Source: an uncultured Lachnospiraceae bacterium | Lineage (GTDB): Bacteria; Bacillota; Clostridia; Lachnospirales; Lachnospiraceae | Direction of reading: 5' to 3' | Assembly (NCBI GenBank): GCA_910587305.1 | Contig: CAJUKV010000016.1 | Span: forward strand, 1 to 64,000 | Length of the DNA: 64,000 nt | Part shown: positions 8,761 to 16,366 of the stretch, piece after piece | Layout of the letters: the number at the start of each line of letters is the position of its first letter | How positions within the stretch are numbered: the stretch's first letter is position 1 | Position numbers and translations under genes: made by a program | Notes under the pieces: generated by a model | What the model was told of the DNA's origin: nothing | The model's input: the letters and a program-made list of their open reading frames with translations, nothing else | Databases searched by the model: none

Positions 8761-9834
8761 ATGCAGGGAATCCAGTTTGATTATTTTCATGGAATGGAAG
8801 CGGAGCAGTACAGCTTTTACCGTATACCTAAAATGCTGTTCACAGAGGAATGCTTCAGGAGCCTTTCCTGTGAGGCGAAAGTCCTGTACGGGCTGATGCT
8901 TGACCGTATGGGCTTAAGTATCAGGAACAGGTGGATTGATGAAGAGGACAGGGTTTACATAGTCTTTACGGTGGAGGAGATTGCAGGGCTGATGGACTGC
9001 GGGATACAGAAAGCGGTAAAGCTGGTGAGGGAGCTGGATGCGGATAAAGGCATCGGGCTGATAGAGAAGAAGCGCCTGGGGCTTGGAAAACCGAACGTGA
9101 TCTATGTAAAGAATTTCATGTTAAAAGATGACTCCCATTTTCCGGGGCAGGACAATACCTGTGCTGTTGGCTGTGCATCACTGGAAAAGGCAGAAATTGA
9201 TGCAGGCGGTATTGGAGAGACAAAAACTGAAGAAGTCGTCAATAAAAATTTGCCGGAAGAGAAGTCCAAAGAATGTACATTAGGAACTGTTAAGGGCGAA
9301 AATCAGGAATTGCTAAAATCGCAATTCAAGAATGATGAATTTCACAATTCAGGAATGATGAAAACCACCATTCAAGAATTTCCAAAATCATAATCTAATA
9401 ATACTGAATTTAATAATATTGATTTTAATGAGACTGATCCTATCAATCTTTATCCATCCGATGTGATAGGACAGATGGGAAAATACCGTGATGCCATACG
9501 GAAAAATATTTCGTATGAATGCTTTTTGGAAGGCAGGGACTGCCAGAGGGAAGAATTGGACGAACTGGTGGAGCTTATGGTAGATGTGATGATGATGCCA
9601 GACTATGCCGCCATACGGATAGCGGGAACGGAGAGGCTCGCTGTAGTGGTAAAGGAGCGTTTCATGAAGCTGGATTATTCGCATATGGCTTATGTGATTG
9701 GGTGCCTGCATGGGAATACCAGCAAGGTAGGGAATATCAGGTCATATTTGTTGACAACGCTCTATAATGCCATACTGACCATAGACAACTATTACCGTGC
9801 AGAGGTAGGTCATGACCTGTATGGGAGTGGGTAA
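8761..9834 (+). pseudogene. repA: RepA_N-type replication initiator split by an in-frame TAA
   Basis: The first part (210 aa) begins after GGAGG at ATG 8761 and carries the RepA_N winged-helix region (YSFYRIPKMLF, LSCEAKVLYGLMLDRM, VFTVEEIAGLM). Such proteins initiate replication of plasmids and excised elements. A TAA at 9391-9393 ends it, yet the same frame runs on without another stop to 9834. The continuation encodes the usual C-terminal domain (GKYRDAIRKNISYECFLEG, LRSYLLTTLYNAI-like region). Changing TAA to CAA would restore a normal 357-residue protein. This looks like a recent nonsense mutation. Two separate polypeptides, with the second restarting at ATG 9463, are possible but less likely. 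Confidence 0.7.
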
Positions 9835-9881
9835 CGTCCAGCCCAGACTTAAAAATAAAATCTACAGGAAAGGGGGAGGCC

Positions 9882-10238
9882 ATGTTGGGCAGACGTGCAG
9901 TGTCGCAGGAACTGGTCATGCTGGGGGAACGCATACGTACCCGGAGGATAGAGCTGTGCATGTCACAGGAAACACTTGCAGAAAAAGCTGGGACAAGCGC
10001 CAACACAGTAAGCCGGACTGAGGGAGGACAGATGTCCATGACGATAAAGATTTTTATAAAGCTGGTGCAGGCGTTGGATACGGATGCAAACAGGCTGATT
10101 GGGATTGTTCCGGCAGGGGAAACGGAAAGAAAGTACAGGAATGTTTTATATCGGCTCAGTCATTTAAAAACATATGAGCAGAAGATCGTCCTGCGGACTG
10201 CAGAAGTACTGGCGGATGAGCTGTGCCGGAACAAATAA
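9882..10238 (+). CDS. XRE-family transcriptional regulator
   Basis: A 118-aa DNA-binding protein with an N-terminal Cro/C1 helix-turn-helix: IRTRRIELCMSQETLAEKAG, then SANTVSRTEGG. The remaining 50 residues (ERKYRNVLYRLSHL, KIVLRTAEVLADEL) are helical and probably form a dimerisation region. ATG 9882 is preceded by GGGGGAGG. It follows the Rep gene by 47 nt and probably shares its transcript. It is followed by the complex inverted-repeat region at 10350, which is a possible target. Regulation of replication or transfer genes of the element is the simplest guess. Confidence 0.8.
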   Translation: MLGRRAVSQELVMLGERIRTRRIELCMSQETLAEKAGTSANTVSRTEGGQMSMTIKIFIKLVQALDTDANRLIGIVPAGETERKYRNVLYRLSHLKTYEQKIVLRTAEVLADELCRNK

Positions 10239-10349
10239 AATAAATTTTACAGTTATGATGCGGGTCGAAAAGATTGTTCCTAGATTCCGTGTCGGCGGCA
10301 GAACCAGCCATCAGAAGCCGGAGGCTTCTGACCGGTTATTTCTGACCGG

Positions 10350-10471
10350 CCCTTGACAGAGCCAAAAGGAAATGCTATTATGCTGTGCTGCGACGGAAAA
10401 GGAAGGATTGTTCCTGAGTTCCTTAGCCGTCGGCAGGGATACAGGGCATTTCCTTTTGGCTCTGTCAAGGG
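10350..10471. repeat. Perfect 26-bp inverted repeat, structured non-coding region
   Basis: The arm 10350-10375, starting CCCTTGACAGAGCC, is exactly complementary to 10446-10471, with a 70-nt loop. Just before it lie a short hairpin (CAGAAGCC-GGA-GGCTTCTG) and two direct copies of TGACCGG. The motif GATTGTTCCT occurs both upstream and in the loop, each time followed by a TCGGC-GCAG-like block. The region 10239-10537 has no credible gene. Its place between the replication/XRE genes and tnpV/mobC suits a replication or transfer origin or a structured RNA, but this is inference. Confidence 0.65.
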
Positions 10472-10537
10472 TGGCGTACGCAGAGAAAACGTAAAATCAA
10501 AAAGGTGCACCACGATTAATCAAAAATGAAATAATGA

Positions 10538-10566
10538 TTGACATTTGACTGTATATAGAATATAAT
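10538..10566 (+). promoter_or_regulatory. Consensus sigma-A promoter for tnpV
   Basis: TTGACA (10538-10543) and TATAAT (10561-10566) are separated by exactly 17 nt, a perfect match to the housekeeping consensus. The tnpV start lies 50 nt downstream. Confidence 0.85.
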
Positions 10567-10615
10567 GGATTTAACACTTTAAAGCATGAAAGCACCTACA
10601 GAAGGAGAAATAAAA

Positions 10616-10957
10616 ATGGAATTGACTTATTACCAACATGGGGATTATCTGTTACCGAACCTGACTATAGGGGAAACGCATGCGGTGACTGGAAAATATG
10701 AAATGCTCCGAAAAACTTTCCTGAAGGAAAACCGGACGGGCTGGTATCAAGGCATGCTGCTATCTGGAAAGCTGGATAAACATTTGGCGGATGTTGAAGA
10801 GGCAGCCGAAGAGAGGATGGAAGTTTTAATGGATGGCCTGTTGAAAAAATATCCTGCGCCGGATAAAAGAAAAGATCAGCTTGCATGGGCAGCTCATATG
10901 AACATGCTTATATCAATGGCGGAAGAAAGTATTTTGGAGGAATTGGTTTATTGCTAA
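10616..10957 (+). CDS. tnpV: TnpV-like transposon protein
   Basis: A 113-aa protein resembling TnpV, carried by Tn4451/Tn4453-type elements; its exact role is not established. Typical segments are LTYYQHGDYLLPNLTI near the start, GKYEMLRKTFLKE in the middle, and YPAPDKRKDQLAWAAHMNML near the end. ATG 10616 has AAGGAGA upstream. The frame can be read from 10586, but the inner start is better. The gene has a perfect consensus promoter, and a hairpin terminator separates it from the convergent mobC gene. It marks this stretch as the backbone of a Tn4451-like mobilisable element. Confidence 0.75.
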   Translation: MELTYYQHGDYLLPNLTIGETHAVTGKYEMLRKTFLKENRTGWYQGMLLSGKLDKHLADVEEAAEERMEVLMDGLLKKYPAPDKRKDQLAWAAHMNMLISMAEESILEELVYC

Positions 10958-10990
10958 CAATAAAAAATTTTGTATAATAACACAATTAAG

Positions 10991-11036
10991 AAACTGACCT
11001 GCCACAAATTGTTGTTAAGTTTAGGCAGGTCAGTTT
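10991..11036. terminator. Hairpin terminator between tnpV and mobC
   Basis: AAACTGACCTGCC (10991-11003) pairs perfectly with 11024-11036, followed by TTTT on the rightward strand. It sits between two convergent genes and may serve both. Confidence 0.75.
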
Positions 11037-11050
11037 TGGTAAAGATATCT

Positions 11051-11428
11051 TTATCTGCTTCCGAGAAAATCTCCCGCCATCTTTATCACTTCATCTTTCA
11101 TTTCATAAAGTTCTGCAATGCACCTGTTTATCGCCTGACGCATTTCCTGTGAATGGATTCCGCCCTGGTTGAAGTGACGGGCGATCTGGTTCAGATTATT
11201 GCCGATTTTTCCAAACTCTGCAATCAGTTTTTTTAGTTCCGGCACATCTGCCACAATTTCATATTTCGCAATCACTTTTCCTTTCATCAATTGCTTGCGG
11301 ATATATTCAGAGATAGAAAGCTCTGCATCTTTGGACGCTTTGCATATGATATCGTATTGTGTGTCAGTAAAGCGGAGGTTTACTTGGTGTGTGTAAGTGA
11401 GTTCATTTTCTTTTTTTGGTCTTGCCAT
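11051..11428 (-). CDS. mobC: MobC-like relaxosome accessory protein
   Basis: A 125-aa protein of the MobC family, which binds oriT and helps a relaxase nick DNA for conjugal mobilisation. The N-terminus (NLRFTDTQYDIICKAS, SISEYIRKQLM) is a ribbon-helix-helix. The family signature FGKIGNNLNQIARHFNQGG is intact. The start at 11428 is preceded on the minus strand by GGGAAAGGATATGAT. A relaxase gene would be expected just downstream, but there are only 90 bp to the convergent tnpV gene and none is seen elsewhere in the window. Mobilisation may therefore depend on another element or be lost. Confidence 0.85.
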   Translation of the reverse strand: MARPKKENELTYTHQVNLRFTDTQYDIICKASKDAELSISEYIRKQLMKGKVIAKYEIVADVPELKKLIAEFGKIGNNLNQIARHFNQGGIHSQEMRQAINRCIAELYEMKDEVIKMAGDFLGSR

Positions 11429-11579
11429 ATCATATCCTTTCCCGCGATGGAGCTGGATAGTGATGCCATGCAATGGCAGCGCTATCGTGCTTCATCATGC
11501 TGCAAGAGTGTAACGGGAGCCAGAATTGCACATCCGTCAGGATGTGCCAGCCGAGGGTATGGGGAGCGGAATCCCCATC

Positions 11580-11660
11580 AAGTCAGCCCTGTGATGCAAA
11601 AGGCCGCGAAGCGGGTTTTTGTATTACAGGGCGAAACTTGCTTTTCGAGAATTGGAAGCC
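11580..11660. other. Candidate oriT upstream of mobC
   Basis: An imperfect 15-bp hairpin (CCCTGTGATGCAAAA at 11587-11601 with 11617-11631, 13 pairs) is followed directly by CGAAACTTGCTTTTCG. A hairpin beside a short GC/AT transition, about 150 bp upstream of mobC, is the usual layout of a mobilisation origin. No nick site can be proved by eye. Confidence 0.4.
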
Positions 11661-12219
11661 CTCTATAATAAAAGCCGATTTGAGAGAACGTATGCTACCG
11701 CACGGAAAAGAAAATTTTGAGAAAAAGTAAATTGGATGGGCAGGGGAAGGTGGAGGCTGTGGATAAGGGTTGCGGAGCAACGCTTGCATAAGAGCGCTCC
11801 CGGAGAGAAGCGGAGGGATACGGTATGTGCGGAGGAACGGAGCGCATTCCGTAAGCGACTGTGTAAAGAAAGAGTGGAGGTTGTCAAGCAAGGATACCGA
11901 CGTAGGAGGTATGCTTGCCCTGTATGTGGAGGGAGAGAAAACAGAAATTAGGTGCATGATGACGCGGAAAGCGGCATCATATAGCTAGTTTGTTGCAGGT
12001 GTGAAACGATATCATATAGCTGGTTCATTTAAGATTAGGTACTATAAAATTATTTTATTCATTATTTCCCGTTATGAAAATTGCAATACGATATACGATA
12101 TATGATATTTTAAAATATATTTATATGGTAAATGTGGTTCGTATTATAGGCAAAATATTATATAATGTAAGTGCTTACCAAAATAAAATGAACATTGTGA
12201 TACACGAGGAGAGAGTAGG
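11661..12219. other. Gene-poor stretch before the Gabija-type genes
   Basis: Short overlapping frames here lack ribosome sites and family features, so I see no gene. The last 150 bp are very AT-rich, with repeated ACGATATA-like words, and include TATAAT (12161-12166), a plausible -10 box for the downstream nuclease gene. Confidence 0.4.
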
Positions 12220-14154
12220 ATGTACTTATCGGATATAAAGATTGAAGGGTATAGATTATTTAAGGACAGACAGATATTACATTTAAGAAAAGGATTGAAT
12301 GTCTTAGTCGGTGAGAATGGATGTGGGAAAAGTACGGTTATAGATGCGATACGGCTGTTGCTTAATGAAGATGAATATGCACGAAATGGAATTTCAGAAG
12401 AAGATTTTTATTCTTCGGTAGATAAAAAAGAGTGGGCTGATGCTATTTTTATCAAGGGGACATTCTCTGATTTATCAGAAGAAAAGAAAGTTGAGTATAT
12501 TACCTGGCTTGATAAAGAGTATAATGCTGTATTGAATATTGACATTGTTAGAAAGCAGGATCATCGTAACAACTATAAGAAAGTAATATGGGGAGGGGAG
12601 GCATCCAGTAGTATATTTGACTGGGAGCCTTTAAATGACATACAGTGTGTTTATCTTCCAGCTTTGCGGGATGCAGAAAAAAAGTTAAAAGCAAGCCGTG
12701 GTTCGAGGTTGGCAAGGTTATTGATTAATTTGTCTCAAAAAACATTAGAAGAAAAGCGGAAAGCCGGAGAACTAATGGATATTGAGAAGGATGTTAATGA
12801 TTTTAATGAGAAATTGGCGAAAAAACCTGATATTGCAAGAGCAAACGAACTGATTAATGATAGTTTGGAGAATGCTTTAGGGACAGTGTTTGCACAAACT
12901 ACAAAGATACGGTTTGGGGATGTGACATTTGAAAGAATTGTTGAGGCATTACGTATAGTATTTTTCCCGGGGAAAATTCCTACGGAAGAAAGTGTGTATA
13001 GAAATCTTTTTGAAAATAGTCTGGGATATAATAATTTGATTTATTTAGCTACAATATTAGCAGAATTTGAAGGATTAAAAGAGAATTACAGCTCTCCGCG
13101 AATATTGCTGATTGAAGAATTGGAAGCACATTTACATCCACAAATACAGATAAAAGTATTGAAATATTTAAAGGAACAGGCTGAGAAAAATGATATACAA
13201 GTTATAATAACAACGCACTCTACTACAATAGCTTCTGCAACACCGATTGAAGATATTATCAGTTTTAATATGACTAAGAACGGAATAAAAATCACTTCCC
13301 TTAGAAAGTGTATAAAAGATAAGCAGGCAAAACAATTCATAAACAGGTGGATAGATACAACACGTTCAACATTGCTTTTCTCAAAGGGAAATATATTAGT
13401 GGAGGGATTGGCGGAAGCTCTGCTTATCCCTAAATTGGCAGAAATATATTTGTGTGGATTGAAATTAGATAATGCTCCGAAATCGTTGGAAGAGGCGGGG
13501 ATTTCAGTCATAAATATGAATGGTATCTTTTTTCAATATTTTATGAAGATTTATGATGGATATGAACTTAAATTTCCTGAGCGAGAAGATAATGAAAGCA
13601 AAGAAGCATATAAAGAAAGAATCGATTTGTTTAGGAAGAAAGATAAGTTTGAGGAAGGTGAATATGAAAAGACAGATTTTGTGCCAATCCTATGTGCAGC
13701 AATTACAGATAACGATCCAAAAGAAGAGGCTCCTAAAAAGAATGATAATGCCGAAGGAAAAAATCCACAGTTATTTTTAAAAGAGCAAGTAAAGAATATG
13801 ACGGATAGGTGTCGGATTTTTACTAATGTAAAGACATTTGAGTATGACTTGGCACTGGAAAAAGAAAATGCCAAGAAAATGATTGAAATCATTTTGGACG
13901 TATTACCTACTAATGGCGATATCAGAGATAGATTGAATGGGTACTTGGAGGCATATCAGAACAACGAAAAAGTGGAACAGCCGAAGATTGCATTAGATAT
14001 ATTAAAGCAAATTGACGCAAGCTATTTGGGAAAAGGATTATTTGCACAATTGCTATTAGAAAAAATTAGCAGTACAAATGATTTTATTGTACCAGAATAT
14101 ATTAAAGAAGCAATTAGATTTATTTTGGAGATTACTGAGGAAAATAATGGATAA
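12220..14154 (+). CDS. gajA: OLD-family ATPase/TOPRIM nuclease, GajA-like (Gabija type)
   Basis: A 644-aa overcoming-lysogenisation-defect (OLD) nuclease. The N-terminal ABC-type ATPase has Walker A GENGCGKST (31-39) and Walker B ILLIEELEAHLHP, with an ITTHST switch. The C-terminal TOPRIM domain shows ILVEGLAEALL with Glu395 and the metal-binding D497-N-D499 in ITDNDP. OLD proteins encoded next to a UvrD-like helicase form the Gabija anti-phage system, in which GajA is the ATP-inhibited DNA nickase. Here the helicase gene overlaps the 3' end by 8 nt, the expected arrangement. At 644 residues it is somewhat longer than the best-known GajA. Base composition is visibly AT-rich relative to the chromosomal part. 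Confidence 0.85.
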   Translation: MYLSDIKIEGYRLFKDRQILHLRKGLNVLVGENGCGKSTVIDAIRLLLNEDEYARNGISEEDFYSSVDKKEWADAIFIKGTFSDLSEEKKVEYITWLDKEYNAVLNIDIVRKQDHRNNYKKVIWGGEASSSIFDWEPLNDIQCVYLPALRDAEKKLKASRGSRLARLLINLSQKTLEEKRKAGELMDIEKDVNDFNEKLAKKPDIARANELINDSLENALGTVFAQTTKIRFGDVTFERIVEALRIVFFPGKIPTEESVYRNLFENSLGYNNLIYLATILAEFEGLKENYSSPRILLIEELEAHLHPQIQIKVLKYLKEQAEKNDIQVIITTHSTTIASATPIEDIISFNMTKNGIKITSLRKCIKDKQAKQFINRWIDTTRSTLLFSKGNILVEGLAEALLIPKLAEIYLCGLKLDNAPKSLEEAGISVINMNGIFFQYFMKIYDGYELKFPEREDNESKEAYKERIDLFRKKDKFEEGEYEKTDFVPILCAAITDNDPKEEAPKKNDNAEGKNPQLFLKEQVKNMTDRCRIFTNVKTFEYDLALEKENAKKMIEIILDVLPTNGDIRDRLNGYLEAYQNNEKVEQPKIALDILKQIDASYLGKGLFAQLLLEKISSTNDFIVPEYIKEAIRFILEITEENNG

Positions 14155-16084
14155 TAAGAGAGAATTAATATGCAGGATGTTATGTAAGAAAGAGAAATGC
14201 CATTCTGAATTGTTAGCCTGTGATGGAAAACAAAATAGCAGATGCAAGCGATTAGGGAGAAGCTTTATTTATAATATGAATGAGGGACAAATTGACTATG
14301 TAACATCGCAATTGTGGAAAAATACTTTTTTGAAGGCGTGTCCGGGAAGTGGAAAAACGGAAGTTTTGGCAATAAAGGTGGCATTTGAAAAGGAGCAATG
14401 GAAGTTAAAAACCCAAGGCTTTGCTGTTTTGACTTTTACAAATTCAGCGGAAAAAGAAATAAATAGTAGATTGGATTGCTATTTAAACAGAAAACTGGAA
14501 TATCCGCATTATATGGGGACTTTTACAAGTTGGCTTCATGGTTATATTGCAAATCCGTTTTTATATAAACTGATGAAATATGATGGAGATGAACGTGGAG
14601 ACAAAAGTATACGGTTAATAGAGAGCAGTTGCACTTCTGATTTTCTAAATGCGTATAGCAGTAAGTATCAATATAAAGAATTGGGATATATCAAAGCACA
14701 TGAATTTTTCCGGGATTTTAAGACTGATTCGTATCAGTATTGCGGTACCAGAAGCAGACAAGGAAAGGAGATTTTGCAAAGTCTGATACAGCAAGATGAT
14801 TGGCGAGAAATGGATTTGGCAAAAACAAAGCTGAAATTTTGGAAAAGTGGATTTGCACTTTATGAAGATATTGAGTATATGTCAAATTTGTTGTTTGAAA
14901 AATATCCTGAAATAGCAGAGCTGATAGCAAAACGCTTTCCTGTAATTTTTGTGGATGAATGCCAGGATTTGTCATATGTCCAGCTAGAATTATTGGCGAC
15001 TCTTTGTGAAAAAGGGTGCAAAATCCATTTGATTGGCGATTTGAATCAGGCAATATATGGATTTAGAAATATCGAACCCGATGATACCAAGGATTTTATT
15101 GAAAACCATTGTTTTGATATTAAATTGCTGACAGAAAATTATAGAAGCTGTCAATCAATTGTAATTGCCTCGGAATATGTTGTGAAAGGACAGGAGAAAA
15201 TTGTAGGAAGAAATATCAATAAAGCAGGTATTCCCTTAGTTGCAATTCTTTACACTAAAGGGAAAGAGAAACATGCTGTTAATAAGTTTCATGAGTATGT
15301 GCTTGAAAATAATTTGGATGTAAGGGAAAGCAGAATAATTGTCAGAAATAACAATTTGAAAAATAAACTGCTTGGAATGAAAAGTAATAACCAAAGTTCC
15401 AATAATTTAGAAACAATCGCTCAAGTTGTATATTTGCTTAATCGGGAAGAGCAGGTTTCTGATTTTAAGATGCTATTTGATATGTTAGCAAAAAGCATTC
15501 GTAGGACTTTTTTTAAGACAAGTGAGCATTTAAATAGCCAATTTTTATATAGACCCAAAGAGATAGAGGACAGGGATTGGAAGAGGGTATTATTTGAGAT
15601 AAGGAGTATTCTGAAAGAAGCACAACAGTTAAATGATTTCTCGGTTACTTGGGCAGAATGGAAAAAAAGATTAAATAAGCTATTGACAGCGAATATAAAA
15701 GATTTGCCCGAGTTATTAGAATGTACATGTGACATAGGGAATATTAGAAAAGGAAATAAAGATGAGATAGTTGAAAAAACTTTGTTTGAAAGTGAAGAAG
15801 GAGAACTGAATTATGCTATTGAAACAATTCATGGATGCAAAGGGATGAGTTTAGATTCAGTGTTTTTCTTGTCTTCCTATCAGGCGAGTAAAGATGAACA
15901 TTCAGGCGGTTATTGGAAACAATGGTTTGATAGAGCGGATATTGGAGAAGAAAACAGGCTTGCTTATGTCGCTTTTTCAAGGGCAAAATATTTTCTGGCA
16001 CTCGGAATACCAAAACCAAGGAATTTTTCAGATGCAGATAGAGAAATTTTATTGGACGCTGGGTTTGAAATTGTAGAAAGTTAG
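14147..16084 (+). CDS. gajB: UvrD/PcrA-like helicase, GajB-like (Gabija type)
   Basis: A 645-aa superfamily 1 helicase, the presumed GajB partner that senses DNA ends and activates GajA. Motif I is ACPGSGKT (64-71), motif II IFVDECQD, motif III GDLNQAIYGFR, and motifs V/VI ETIHGCKGMSLDSVF and RLAYVAFSRAK. The start at ATG 14147 has GAGG 7 nt upstream and overlaps gajA. The first 35 residues contain five cysteines and a histidine (ICRMLCKKEKCHSELLACDG, then NSRC), a possible zinc-binding extension not expected in the standard protein. The total length exceeds the roughly 500 residues of the reference GajB. Confidence 0.83.
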   Translation: MDNKRELICRMLCKKEKCHSELLACDGKQNSRCKRLGRSFIYNMNEGQIDYVTSQLWKNTFLKACPGSGKTEVLAIKVAFEKEQWKLKTQGFAVLTFTNSAEKEINSRLDCYLNRKLEYPHYMGTFTSWLHGYIANPFLYKLMKYDGDERGDKSIRLIESSCTSDFLNAYSSKYQYKELGYIKAHEFFRDFKTDSYQYCGTRSRQGKEILQSLIQQDDWREMDLAKTKLKFWKSGFALYEDIEYMSNLLFEKYPEIAELIAKRFPVIFVDECQDLSYVQLELLATLCEKGCKIHLIGDLNQAIYGFRNIEPDDTKDFIENHCFDIKLLTENYRSCQSIVIASEYVVKGQEKIVGRNINKAGIPLVAILYTKGKEKHAVNKFHEYVLENNLDVRESRIIVRNNNLKNKLLGMKSNNQSSNNLETIAQVVYLLNREEQVSDFKMLFDMLAKSIRRTFFKTSEHLNSQFLYRPKEIEDRDWKRVLFEIRSILKEAQQLNDFSVTWAEWKKRLNKLLTANIKDLPELLECTCDIGNIRKGNKDEIVEKTLFESEEGELNYAIETIHGCKGMSLDSVFFLSSYQASKDEHSGGYWKQWFDRADIGEENRLAYVAFSRAKYFLALGIPKPRNFSDADREILLDAGFEIVES

Positions 16085-16366
16085 ATTACTACGAAAATGT
16101 CAAGTATTTAAAAAACGAGATGACTAATGCGTAACAGGTTCAAATCCCCGTCAAATGCACAGATATGAGAACTCAAATGCCAGAGAGATTTGTTATTTCG
16201 GCAAGCTTTTCTGATATTTTATGCGTTACAAGTGGTAAGATTGCTTGGAGGATGATTGGGGTTTATCTGGAATGCTGTTGTTCTATGTGATATAGTAAAC
16301 TGTGAAGTTATAAGCACATTTATAGATAAGCCATTTTTTATAGTTGATTGATGGTGGAGGGATATT

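Noticed and set aside
10280..10513. 77-residue leftward frame across the 26-bp inverted repeat
   Set aside because: It is made of the palindromic arms and loop, without ribosome site or protein-like composition.
16130..16175. GGTTCAAATCCCCGTC, resembling a tRNA T-arm
   Set aside because: The stem does not pair properly and no other tRNA arms are present, so it is neither a tRNA gene nor a convincing att remnant.
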